The notes: generated from the sequence alone by a model not told the origin. Shown: positions 1-10,438, numbered from the stretch's first letter. The stretch: 60,000 nt of DNA from Polytrichum commune (GCA_950295325.1 OX485805.1:41628758-41688757), one strand, 5' to 3'. A program made the numbers and translations.

Positions 1-246
1 GTTCCTTGGTCCTTGCCGAACCTCACACCAATCAAACATAGGGCTATGATTACGAGCTGCACATGAATCAAACTCAAACTAGATAATATGGTATTGAACA
101 CTCACTCCCAACCAACATGGAGCTAATGGGTTGGTGTTTGTTCATTACCAAAAATACACACTCTTATATCCTACCTTCTAAAGATATCATATTTTCATAC
201 AACATCCAATAGACATGGTTCCAGTTTGCTGATTATTGCTACTGAC
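1..246. other. AT-rich intergenic sequence, no gene seen
   Basis: No open frame with recognisable protein character and no RNA gene are visible. The stretch leads into a CACTAAA-type repeat that begins at about 247. Confidence 0.5.
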
Positions 247-553
247 CACTACACTAAATATGATATTTAGTGTTAGATACACTAAATACGAACACTACAC
301 TAAATATCACTAACCCTACGAAAGTAAGTAACATTAAATGTAAACTCAAACACTAAACATCATCCATGGTAATATGTGAAAGTTACATGCACGAATTTAG
401 TGTTTAGTAGGAAAGAGGTGGCAACAGGGAAGGCGGCGGCGGCGCATTTATGTCTAACACTAATTATCAAAGAATTGAAAATTAGTGTTGAGCATAGTAA
501 GGTGGTAAAACACTAAATCTAATCAAACACTAAATATCATATTTTGTGTAGCT
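247..553. mobile_element. CACTA-like non-autonomous element, copy 1 (CACTAAA family)
   Basis: The left end reads CACTACACTAAATATGATAT and continues as a palindrome into TTTAGTGT. The right end, read on the minus strand, is CTACACAAAATATGATATTT followed by AGTGTTTG. The two ends are therefore about 27-bp imperfect inverted repeats, themselves built from ACACTAAA/TTTAGTGT palindromes. The last two bases of the right terminus have diverged (GTAGCT instead of GTAGTG), and I see no 3-bp target duplication. The body (about 450-550) is shared with 3633-3737. There is no transposase ORF. Calling it CACTA rests on the 5'-CACTA terminus; the class assignment is inference. Confidence 0.55.
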
Positions 554-2727
554 ATTGATATAATGTCTACTCCCAATGAAGGGTGAAGTGGTTATCCATC
601 GAACGACATTATCCTTTAGGATGTGGCCACGGATGTCTCACGAACATACACTCTATTCACTCCGACCTGTTGTGCAGATTGGAGATCTTCTTCTTCTTCT
701 TCTTGGACTCCGATTAAGAAAAGTAACCGAGCCACACTTGCATACCTTATAGATATTTACCCACGCGGTATTACCAAAAAAACGACAAGTGCCCAACATG
801 CGCTTTCCGATTTTTCACCTTGCTAACGGATAAGCTTACCCAGACACTAGGGCGTAGGCCCTGTCAACTGGGTACCTTTCAAGTGGGATGCCGAGATATA
901 TATATATGATAGCCTTGGAGGTTGGATATCATATGATATGTGTAAGTAGTAAAGCGACCTAAAGCACATCGACGCTTCAATGGAACCGAGCTAGCTAGTG
1001 AAGGCCAAAAAGGTGATTGAGCGTCATACAAAAGAAGCCTTTTTATATGTGTTCCTTGTACATCTTTTTATGTCCCCATATATGGATGATAACTTTGTGG
1101 TCTGGACGCCCTTTTGGATCCCTCCCCCCCCAACAAGGCTGACTGATGGCCATCATTATGATCCCGAGCAGTGTATATGTTTGACAAAGTTTTTGCAAGT
1201 TTTTCTCTTTTGACACGCAAAAACTTGCACAAAAAAAAAATGCACGTCAATTGACACGCACAATCTAGAAATTGACACGTACTGTGACTTGTGAAGAGAA
1301 AAACCACACGTCAATTGACACACTAGAAATTGAAATGACACGTATTACTTGAGTACTATAAAGTGCAGCTCAAGTATCCGGAAAACATAACCCATAACAG
1401 TAGGAGAACTTCCCACACTCACTCACATACTTAAGTTCAACTTTGCTCTTGCATTTTCCTTTGTAACCGGGAGCTAAGACGGTGATCGGAGAGCGAGACT
1501 AACTAGGAACATGGCGAGGCAAATATTTGTATCACCGTGGTGCTTGCACATCCTCCACTCCATATGAGTTTTTTCTTGCTTCCAACCAATGTGAGTTCTT
1601 CTTGCTTTCAACCAAAGTTGTTTTGAGCAATTCCCTTTGAATTGCAAAGCTCCCTTGTTGAAAGCATCTGAATCCCTTTGAGCTTTCTTGGAGCTGGAGA
1701 GGCTTCTTATTGCAAAAATGACGTAGAAGTGGCACGAAAGGTGCTTTTGGTTAGGATTGATTGTAGCGCACTTTGTTCCAGAGTGAATTGTTCTGTTGGG
1801 ATAATTAACCTGTAATTATGAAGTTATGATTGTGTGGTTGCTTTCCACTTCCCCTGCCTTTCTGGAAACACCTGGAACCAATTAATTCCCAACGATAATC
1901 AATATTCCTTCTTGTAACAAACGTTTTTTTGCCAACACACTAGAAGTATTTCTATATTTCACAATTCCAGTTCAGAGACCTAGATCAGACCTCACCAATT
2001 GAACAACTTTTTATTCTTTTTCTTTACCTCTAAAGGATATAATATGCTTCAAGAGGATATCGGTTGATATTGATTGTTCAGCATTTAGGTAGATAGATAG
2101 ATACATACATTCAACTAGAATCAAGCAAAGGGAGGAGCATACGTAATTGTGAGCCTCAGAGCCTCCGTACTGGAGTGCAAGAGTCACCCATGTTGATCAC
2201 CTTTGAGAGTTTTTGTCCGTTGCTTTTGGCAGAGACATAGCAGAGTCTGGCTGCAGATTCAGAAGCAAAAAGTGGAGAAAGACGCCTAAATTCAAGGCTC
2301 TTGACTTCTTTTCTATATGTCGTGCATTTATCTCTAATCGCATTGCATAAGTGGAGAAACATGCGAGACCGAAGGATACTTATGCTCGATTGATAGTTTT
2401 TTTTGTTACAAATCAAGTTTGTTTTTTATTATTCAAATATTAGTTTTCTAAAATAATGTGTAAGCCAAAAATTGAGGTGACATTTTGGAATAAAATGTAG
2501 ATGTCAATTGACATTCATTTTTGTTTTTGAAAACGTCACGTGACACTTTGGATTTGAGGTTGAACGTCACATGAAATTTGTCAAACATACACACTGATCC
2601 CGAGTCCACACCCGGCAATAAGTTAAGGGAGAGAAAGAATTCGGAGTTTTGGACGAATGCGAGTGAGCGTGCCTCTCATTCATCTCACGCGCAAGCAAGC
2701 CCCGGAATATGGAATGTGGGTTGGAGG
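554..2727. other. intergenic sequence with short tandem repeats and promoter-like motifs, no gene
   Basis: No supportable gene. Visible structure: a 64-bp-period imperfect tandem repeat containing ACGTCAATTGACAC (first ACGTCAATTG at 1244, second at 1308); a TATA-like CTATAAAG near 1356; a short duplication of a 'TTCTTGCTT..CAACCAA' motif near 1570-1615; and a G-box palindrome GTCACGTGAC near 2535. The ATG at 1511 starts only an 18-codon frame. An old retroelement promoter is possible, but I cannot pair it with a second LTR or find a primer-binding site. Confidence 0.4.
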
Positions 2728-2955
2728 CAAGTGATCGGGGAGATTTTTGGGCACAATCGGTTGAGATCCTAGTGTTTGCAAGTCCAATCAGTTACATGTT
2801 GACATCTTTCGGTTTTCCTTTGTTAATTTGGGGTATATTCTATAAATTATTCTAAACTGGTTGGTAATTTTCCTACAGTCTTGAACTTCAACTGGTTATT
2901 TCTCAAATTCAACGGGTTCATCTATAACTAACTGCCGGTTCTCCCCAATCAATGG
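2728..2955 (+). repeat. dispersed repeat family A (CCGGTT-rich), copy 1
   Basis: About 225 bp alignable along its length with 9819-10047 (same strand) and 53170-53398 (opposite strand). Shared blocks include TTTTTGGGC, GAGATCCTAG, ATGTTGACATCTTTCGGTTT, GGTATATTCT, TTATTTCTCAAA and CGGTTCTCCCC. It starts CAAGTGATCGGGGAG, matching the CAGTGYCCGGGRAG start of the other copies. It has no coding capacity. The open frame beginning near 2578 ends inside it and looks accidental. Confidence 0.7.
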
Positions 2956-3013
2956 CGTGAGGTTACTTTTTTGGGTTGATTCGGCACCGGAATTAGCTTC
3001 AAACAACCCCTAA

Positions 3014-4135
3014 TTAGGGCCAGTTTACACTATGGACCATGAAGTTGGACCAGGGCTCTGCAAGGCATCTGATTGGCTGGTGAAGTTGACCCGGGACAAC
3101 TTCGGTTTACACTAAGAAAAAAATGTCAGAGGGACCATGGAGGTCGAGGCCCCCAAAATATAAATGTTAAAGCCTAATAAATGCACTGACATGGTCCAAC
3201 GGGTTTTGTGGTGAGAGAGGCAAGAGAGGTGGTTTGGCAAGAAACGGCAAGAGCCCATGTCAAAAAATTGCCATTTCAATGATATTTTGATGAATTTACC
3301 TGTTATGCGCCTTAATTATATCATAGCCCATGAGACATACCAACACTAGCTTGCCCTACCCCTTAAACCGGCTCACACGTGTTTCACCAAACAACGTGGG
3401 ACATCTAGAACTCAAGAATTCCAGTGCAGATTTGTTTTGTTTGGTCTACCAACTGTAATGTTTGGAATTTGGGGGCTTGTAATATACCGTTGGAAAGGTC
3501 TTGAAAATACTTTTCCAACGATGTATTACACACCCCAAGATGTTTACAAAATACAATTGCAAAACAAAAAAGAAAATATGTAGTGGTTTAGTGACTGTAG
3601 ATCATGGTGGTCAAAAGAAGCGCAATGGGAAATCTTCTAACACTAATTATCAAAGAATTGAAAATTAGTGTTGAGCAAGGTAGGGTGGTAACAACATTAA
3701 ATATAATCAAACACTAAATATACTATTTAGTGTAGTGACAACACAAGATACATGTCACATGTACAAATTAAATCGCTCATTTTTTTGTTGTAAAAATTGT
3801 TGTGAGAAGATTTGCAAGCAACATCTTTGACACATTTAACAAGAAGTGAAGACAAGTGAAGCCCAAGAGAAGACAAGAGAATGATCAAACTTGATTTTTT
3901 TCTTTTCAAAATTGCCCTTTTTGAGCATGTATTAAAAAAATCAATATCTTCACATTTTGGTGCGTGGTCGTTCTTCTTGATCCACATTCAGTTTACACCT
4001 ATTGAGGGGTCCAAGGCTCTCAAAACTGTTTTTTTATGAAGTCAGACCATGGAAGTCGGACCATGAACTCAGACCATTGACAAAGGCCATCTTCCATGGT
4101 CCGACTTCATGGTCCATAGTGTAAACCGGCCCTTA
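3014..4135. mobile_element. PIF/Harbinger-like non-autonomous element with TTA target duplication
   Basis: The element proper is 3017-4132 (1,116 bp). Its left end GGGCCAGTTTACACTATGGA and right end (minus strand GGGCCGGTTTACACTATGGA) are inverted repeats that stay similar for about 36 bp through CCATGAAGTYGGACCA. TTA flanks it on both sides (3014-3016 and 4133-4135), the target duplication expected of PIF/Harbinger and Tourist-type elements. Internally it repeats the terminal motif (about 4010-4075) and contains a CACTAAA-type fragment at 3633-3737. No transposase frame is present. A shorter relative lies at 6011. Confidence 0.75.
3633..3737. mobile_element. CACTAAA-family fragment nested in the Harbinger-like element
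   Basis: It shares about 100 bp with 453-553: AACACTAATTATCAAAGAAT, then GAAAATTAGTGTTGAGCA, the 'aggGTGGTAA' segment and the terminal CACTAAATA palindrome. Its right terminus is intact and ends ..TTTAGTGTAGTG at 3737, which reads CACTACACTAAATA on the minus strand. I cannot find a matching left end, so it is a solo right portion or an insertion-deletion remnant. Confidence 0.55.
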
Positions 4136-6010
4136 GTTAGTGTATCCAAGGTCATTTAGGGTGCATCGGCAACAAATGCACAGAAATTCAAGTTGTTTAT
4201 ATGTTGGATGGATGAGCGGTGTGTTCGTGTATGATAATTCCCTCTCTCTCTAGTAATATGGGCCACTTTTATACTTAAAGTTTGAAGGCCCATGACCATT
4301 TGAAATCTGATTCTCTCCTTGGCGGAAGTTGCTAAGACCGTCTTAGTACATCACTTTGTAGTGGAGTGCAAGCATGGCTAATTGGACCAAACAAATCGTT
4401 GGTATTCTAAAACGATAAATTTATTGGTCCAACACCTAAAACTAGCAGCAAGGTGTTGTTTAAATTAGATTTTTACAGTGCCTTCTTTTGTTGTGTTAAG
4501 TATTGTTTAGTTGGTTTCTCACCCTTGGTTTTTGCCGTGCGCTCAAAGCTCACCTCCAAATTACTATGTGGTCTAGCCATGACGTATGTTGGTTCCCAAC
4601 CATGAACGTCTTGGTTGGACCAATGGACAGGTTCCGATACGTCTCTTAGTCCTTTGTACATCGTGGTCTGACTTTGTAATCACCGTCCTAACATGCCATC
4701 CTTAATACTAACTTGCCTAGGGTCATGACCAGAGGGTTCTAGTTGTATCTACCTATCCACTCATTGAGTTTGGTTAGATTCACCCCTCTGCTCTTATTTC
4801 CTTGACTAGTATATATCTTGTTACGTGTTGTCGTGACCTGCTGTGTGGCCATTTTGGTTACTAATTCGCCTAGAAATTTAACCAAAGTGTTATGGTCATA
4901 TCTGCACATCTATTCCTTGAGTTTGGTCAAATTCACCCCATCTTTCCCATCTCCTTTTGGAGTTGTGACTGCTTTGCTAGATGATCGTGTCTCCTTAGAC
5001 CTATCTTGTAACCACGGTCACGAACTTACCATGCCCAATCTTGGTTGGATCCTTGTAACTTTCATCACTCTAGATCGCATCTCCAAGAAAATAGATATAA
5101 TACACAAATTACAACCTACTTAATCTACTCTAACTTGTTGCATTCCATTGCCAACAATTTCCAAGCAACCTCATAATTTGATACCAAAAATGCTCTCAAT
5201 CCACTCCTCATAAATTTGTTTTTTTCCTCCTCGATCTAAAACCACTAGGGCAAAGCCTTATGCTTCCTCACTACATTTGGTCCCTTTACTCTATCACTTG
5301 GTTGCACCTACTCTTAACTAACTAACAAATCACCTCTAAAATTCTTTCTTCCAAGTCTTTTATCATCAAGCCCTAACCCTAATTATAGCATTTTAACCTA
5401 GTCTAGTACATGGATTTTCTTGATTATTGCTCATAAAGTGAACAATGACCTTTTCCAACCATTCATGCTATATGACTAGGGTGACATGTTGGTCACAATC
5501 ATTACCATAACATGATTGGCCTACAAGCTTTGGTCCTAGTTTTCCAATCAAAACTCCCTCTACTTCTATTTATTCTAACCTTGATAAGTACTCGAATATA
5601 GAAAATCAAGATGAGATTGTCAAAAAAAATTAAATATTGTTCAAAAGAAAATTATTATGGACGTAATGTTGATGACCTTAAATATTTTGAACTTGGATTT
5701 TTTTCCATTAAAAAATGTAGAAATCATCCATTTAATATGGTTTAATGTGATGTGGATTTCTCTTGGCCATGGTCTTTGGCCTTGCAAATCATGACAACGA
5801 TGGATCACGAATCATTTTTTCTCGTGCAATAACTGATCACTTGTGTACAACAATCCTTGGAGTTTTGGTGTACAATGTGTGGTGATGCTCTAGGTAGGTG
5901 ACTTCCATAGGACAATGGTTGGGTTCAAAATGGATGGCATTTAGATCACATAGAGTATCAGGTAGGTGACCTGTAATAGATATTGAAATGAAATTATGAA
6001 TTTAACATTA
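4136..6010. other. AT-rich intergenic sequence with a diverged 152-bp duplication
   Basis: No gene. The blocks at about 4709-4805 and 4861-4960 are diverged copies of each other (shared TTGAGTTTGGT, ATTCACCCC and a TA-ACTT/TTCGCCTAG start), period about 152 bp. CCCTAACCCTAA at 5371-5382 is a short telomere-like tract. The rest is featureless and AT-rich. Confidence 0.45.
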
Positions 6011-6340
6011 AGAGCCGGTTTACACCATTGGCCATGAAGTCAGACCATGGAAGATGGCATTTTCCATGGTCCAACTTAATGGTTCAACTTCCACAATCTA
6101 ATTTCTTAAAAAATCAATTTACAAAGCCTTTGGGCCCCTCACTAGGTGTAAACCGAATGTGGACCAAGAGGAATGATCATGCATCAAAAAGTGAATATGT
6201 TGATTTTTTTCCAATATGTGCCCAAAAAGGACAGTTTCAAAAAAAAATCAAGTTTGACCATTCTCTTGTCCTCTCTTGTGTTCATCTTCTCTTCCCCCCA
6301 GATTTAAAAAAATTCTAAATTTTTTAACAACAATTCTCTA
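6011..6340. mobile_element. truncated relative of the 3014-4135 Harbinger-like element, inverted
   Basis: It begins AGAGCCGGTTTACACCATTG right after TTA (6008-6010), then GGCCATGAAGTCAGACCATGG, matching the minus-strand reading of the right end of the 3017-4132 element. The similarity continues into the interior: 6155-6300 resembles the reverse complement of about 3790-3990, including ATCAAGTTTGA and TTCTCTTGTC. The opposite terminal repeat is missing, so the copy is truncated. Short open frames within it are shared with the first copy but have no recognisable protein features. Confidence 0.65.
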
Positions 6341-6419
6341 TCATGGACCCTTGCCATGGAAACCACATGGTAGAAGATTTTTGGAAAAAGAGATAACTTA
6401 GCACATGATTTCCTTTACA

Positions 6420-6590
6420 TTACACAACTCTTTGGTTGCGTTCTATGAGACCAAGTAACACATGAGCATCATTCTCCTTTAATCCGGGATTCAATAAGGT
6501 TTATGGACAAGTCTCATGTTGTGTATTGTGAACTTTTTAACAATCAACTTCACATTATCAAAGTTGTTTGATGGCAATCATTTTGTTTAG
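6420..6590 (+). repeat. dispersed repeat family C, copy 1
   Basis: It resembles 51428-51600 in the same orientation: TTTGGTTGCGTTC, GCATCATTCTCCTTT, ACTCATGTT/TCTCATGTT and a following TGTGT-rich block. No coding content. The type of element is unknown. Confidence 0.5.
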
Positions 6591-6615
6591 GAAAATACCA
6601 TCATGTAGACGGTTG

Positions 6616-6770
6616 CTTATAGCCCACCCACACTTACCAGCAAATGGTTCCTACCAACATGGGCCACTTTTACAGTTGGTTTAGCCAGTGAGAGCCGCTG
6701 GATGTAACCAATGTTGGTACTCACCGTTCACTGATGGCCCTCACCAATAAGTGTGGGCAGGTTATTAGTA
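6616..6770. mobile_element. small foldback MITE (GCCCACACTTA family), copy 1
   Basis: The left end AGCCCACCCACACTTACCAG and right end (minus strand ACCTGCCCACACTTATTGGT) form an imperfect terminal inverted repeat. The interior (GGGCCACTTTTACAGTTGGT, TTAGCC) resembles the foldback element at about 8100-8280. There is no ORF and no clear target duplication. Confidence 0.5.
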
Positions 6771-7086
6771 GTGTTATGTGGGTTGAAATAATGTTGTGAG
6801 CATGTATGACTGCTCCTAATTTATGATTTTATGATCGGTTTCTTGGCCCGCTAGGAGGTGATGGTCAATATTGGAATTTTACTAGACCTTCTGACTTTCT
6901 TTTCTACGGGTTACTTCGCATTTTGCCTTTTGTGTGACATGTTATTAATATAGAAAATAGTCTTTCAAAACAGGAGTTGCAAATTCAAATTGACAGTGCA
7001 TGATTTCTCTCACATATCGCTACTAAAAAAAATGGTTAGATAAGTTTTTTTTTCTTAAATAAAATAATATATTCGATGGGAGGTTT

Positions 7087-7230
7087 CATAACATTATTAA
7101 GATCCATAATTTTATGTGGGACTGACAATATTCCACATAATATTTCCCACACTCAGACTGAATGTGCGGAATATGACGTGGAATATTGTTAGTCTCAGAT
7201 CACACTGTTATGAATCTTAGTAATGTTATG
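7087..7230. mobile_element. 144-bp foldback MITE with about 58-bp terminal inverted repeats
   Basis: The left arm starts CATAACATTATTAAGATCCA and runs through GACTGACAATATTCCAC. The right arm, read on the minus strand, is CATAACATTACTAAGATTCA and runs through GACTAACAATATTCCAC. The arms cover most of the element, leaving only a short unpaired centre. No coding sequence. I see no convincing target duplication. Confidence 0.7.
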
Positions 7231-7874
7231 TTCACACAAATTGCTATGAACATCCATCTTGGTCACAAAATCCATATTCATAATTATTGAGTGTAAGTTT
7301 TGCACAACATGTCACAAACACCAATCTGATTAACAGGACATGTCATTTGTAATGCCACACTAGATCAAATGTGTTAGTGTATGTTGGTTTTGGACAAAAT
7401 CATGTGACAAGTTAAATAGAGATGGATGACCATTGTTCCTAGTTTTCTCATCAGTATAGTCTCCCATGGATTCAAAACTCCAAAAGTTGGGATAAGCAAT
7501 ACTAACATGACAAATGCATTAAGAGTTTGGGAAGTAACTAAGTCCCTTCAAGTTTCGCGCTATTTGCCATTTAGGTAAAATGGCAAGATAATGAAGGTAG
7601 AGCCTTAGAGGAACACAGTTGCGAATAAATGAAGAAAACTAAACATGCTCATTGAGTGGCAATATAGTGAACTACCTTGAGCACTAGAGCTAGGGTTCAT
7701 AGTTGCTCTCAATAAGGTTTGGGAACTGAGAATGTGGAATTTAGAGTCTTGGACCTCACATTTTCAGTGTTAGAATATTTTATTATTTAAAGAGCGTTGA
7801 ATCATAGAATCTAAGATAACCTTTTTTGTAAGAACAATGACATGTTGTTCCCAATAGTCCATGTCAATTGATGA

Positions 7875-7877
<3 letters not shown>

Positions 7878-7909
<32 letters not shown>
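7878..7909. repeat. (AT)n microsatellite
   Basis: An uninterrupted run of about 16 AT dinucleotides, in intergenic DNA. Confidence 0.95.
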
Positions 7910-7911
<2 letters not shown>

Positions 7912-8099
7912 TTTTCTTGTGATGGGTCATTTTTATTGTTGTCTTTCAAATGATTGGACAAATTGAAAAGTTAAAGTTTTCTTTTTTTCTTTTTTGGGGC
8001 ATTGTGACAGGTACAAATCTCAATCTATGTGATGGATACACAATCTCAATAGTTGAGATTGAATAATAAATGTTGACTGCCTATTTTATTCCACTGTTC

Positions 8100-8280
8100 C
8101 CTAGTGGACGGCTCCCACTAGTATGGGACACTTTTTTGGAGCTTTTAGCCAACAAACGCTTTAAAAAATTGACTACTTTACATCCAATTGCTAGCTAAAA
8201 GCTCTACAAAAGTGTTCCATATTGGTGGGGGCCATCCACTGGCTATGCCCACTAGTAAATGTGGGCATGGCTTTAGACCA
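8100..8280. mobile_element. foldback MITE (GCCCACACTTA family), copy 2
   Basis: The left segment (AGTGGACGGCTCCCACTAGT, ATGGGACACTTTTTTGGAGC, TTTTAGC) pairs with the right segment read on the minus strand (AGTGGATGGCCCCCACCAAT, ATGGAACACTTTTGTAGAGC, TTTTAGC). This gives an inverted repeat of 50 bp or more around a short spacer. The outer right part (minus strand AGCCATGCCCACATTTACTA) matches the ends of the 6616 element. Confidence 0.6.
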
Positions 8281-8931
8281 TCTTGAAGATGAAACAATAT
8301 CACAATTCATGATGGTGGTAAGATCCTCTTCTCCTCTTCTCCTTTTCTATGTGAGGTTATTGAAGACCCTCCTTTCTCTTTCAGTGATCACGTAGACCAT
8401 GCCAATAGTGTGAACAATTGAGGCTAAAGTAATGACTGTATTTTGAGCACGTAGTCCAATCTCATTGTAACACAAATATGCTTGATGTCCATTCTTAACA
8501 GCTAACCTTGCCATATGAAGCCACTTAAGTATAGGTGTCCAAGTAACAAAAGCAATCATATAAGGCTTGCATACGTTATAGTATGTGCATAAAGATTATG
8601 AGATGCTTGAAGTGATCCTTGTTGCACTCAAGTATATTACTTAGGGCATCCACCACACATTGTGGTTACAAACATCTTTGCCAATTTAATGATGAAAATG
8701 AACAAAATACCCACCCACATGTTCTCATCAATAGGTTAGAGGTGTTCTCTCTTCATTGAACTATCCCCCTCCTCCCAACATGCAACACAAAGAGGGGGAG
8801 AGTTTCAACTCCTCTATAAGAGCATCCCCATGAGCTCCGACATTACTAAAGAAAGTAAACAAACTTTTAATGATGACGGTGTGCCAGTTTGGCCATTAGG
8901 GCTGCTCCAAAAATTGGCTCACCCCAACAAC

Positions 8932-9223
8932 TCCACCAATTGCGGTCCGAGATGACCCTAAATTACCGGGTGATAGTGGAGAGGTACCCATTTTCAAATG
9001 AAATGGTTGGTGGTTCGATTCCCGCTGTGAAATCTTCTCTCTGCTTGACATAAAAAAAACTAGCTAGGTAAGTAGGAAGCTAAGAGCCCACCCATTACAA
9101 GGTAGGTAGTAAACCCCACCTTGCACCAAGAGGATTCTTGAGCAGGGTAGGGCCAGTGGGCTAAAATTAACATCACATTGCCCGACGTCGGTTATTTATT
9201 TATTTATTTATTCCACCAATTGC
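8932..9223 (+). mobile_element. tRNA-derived SINE with a 12-bp target-site duplication
   Basis: TCCACCAATTGC occurs at 8932-8943 and again at 9212-9223, flanking a 268-bp body (8944-9211). Near the 5' end of the body are a Pol III A-box-like TAGTGGAGAGG (8974-8984) and a perfect B box GGTTCGATTCC (9012-9022), spaced as in tRNA-related SINE heads. The body ends in (TTTA)n, a simple-repeat tail. It has no ORF, as expected. The exact flanking duplication argues for a true, fairly recent retroposition by LINE machinery. I see no other copy in the window, and no LINE partner. Confidence 0.85.
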
Positions 9224-9358
9224 CTCACTCAAGTTGATCTCACATCATCGCATCAACTTGCTTGAAATATGAACATTTTTGGTCCAAGTCAATGTCACAT
9301 AAACTGATAACGTATTTTAGGAAACACTGACACACTAAAGAGTGGGAAAAGAAAGAGA

Positions 9359-9751
9359 GGAACACTAAATTTTGTATTTAGTGTCACCAATTCTATTTTG
9401 ATAAGCTCAATACTAATTGCAAACTGCCCATGTAAGTGTCACATACACTAAATGTAAACCTAACATTATATGTTATATCTTGTGACATCATAAAATGACA
9501 ATCTTGAAAGACTTATCACTTATTAAGTGACTTTTCCATCCAAATATCAATCATCCATGACAATATTTCAGTATGGGAACCGTAGGAAGCAGAGTGTATT
9601 AAACTTTGCCTCAATAATTGGCATTTCGTTGAACTAAAAGTAAGTCGAGAGGACATTCCTTGTAAACCAACTCATAAGAAGTGTCACTAAAAAAGTCACC
9701 ACAGTGACATAAAATACCGTATGACACTAAACACAATATTTTAGTGTAGTG
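9359..9751. mobile_element. CACTAAA-family element or element pair, copy 3
   Basis: 9361-9385 is the palindromic ACACTAAA..TTTAGTGT block. 9359-9470 aligns to the reverse complement of 58498-58611, sharing TTTAGTGTCACCAATTCTA, GCTCAATA and CACTAAATGTAAACCTAACAT. At the far end, 9725-9751 (CACTAAACACAATATTTTAG, then TGTAGTG) has the family terminus, which reads CACTACACTAAA on the minus strand. Whether this is one element or two adjacent fragments cannot be decided from one copy. Confidence 0.5.
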
Positions 9752-9818
9752 TTGGTGGGGGTGGCCTAACACGGGAGCATTTTTTGACTGAGAAGAGCTC
9801 CCATTTTGTCAACCGATT

Positions 9819-10047
9819 CAGTGCCCGGGAAGTTTTTGGGCATAGTCGGTCAAGATCCTAGTGATTCTAAATCCAATTGGTTATATGTTGACATCTTTCG
9901 GTTTCGCTTTTATTCATTTGAGGTATATTCTTCTACAGATTCCTCTAAAATGATGGGTAATTCTCCGGAAGTCTCCAACTTCAACCGGTTATTTCTCAAA
10001 CTCAACCGGTTCATCTATAACTAACCGCCGGTTCTCCCCAAGCAGTG
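9819..10047 (+). repeat. dispersed repeat family A (CCGGTT-rich), copy 2
   Basis: The best-kept copy of family A. It starts CAGTGCCCGGGAAG and ends CTCCCCAAGCAGTG, so the ends form an imperfect 14-bp inverted repeat (CAGTGCCCGGGAAG versus CACTGCTTGGGGAG). CCGGTT recurs four times near the 3' half. This suggests a small DNA transposon, but no target duplication is evident. The 72-codon frame starting at 9806 lies entirely in the repeat and has stops or shifts in the other copies. Confidence 0.65.
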
Positions 10048-10438
10048 TACTGGTTGTTGCTTTTATGAGGTTGTCGTCCTCTTGCTGGGGTTTAGAAAGT
10101 GGCTCCCGTAAATGATAATTTCATTGCCAAGGACATGGTGAGGTTGTTGGGCAAATTTTAAGGGAATCGACCATCAAAATCTCACAATATTTAACCGAAT
10201 AGAATTTTAGTTTTGACTATACATGTGTAAATAGAGCCTTGTACGCTATAAAAAAATGGTTCCGACCGTTGGGTCCCCATAGGTGGGTCACTTAATGCAT
10301 TTATTAAAATAAATAAAAATGTTTGGCTGAATATAGAGAGCATTATTTCAATTGAAATAAGAATATACTAAGTGTAGAAATACAGTAAATGAATATAGTT
10401 CATGACTTGGGGAACTGTATTTGGAATAATATGTATGC

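Noticed and set aside
1356-1560. LTR retrotransposon 5' LTR (TATA box, leader, short ATG frame)
   Set aside because: No TG..CA boundaries, primer-binding site, polypurine tract or second LTR could be found.
8347-8559. Minus-strand 70-codon frame with a hydrophobic stretch
   Set aside because: Could be a fragment of a decayed membrane-protein gene, but I recognise no family and it has no ATG-anchored continuation or flanking exons that I can support.
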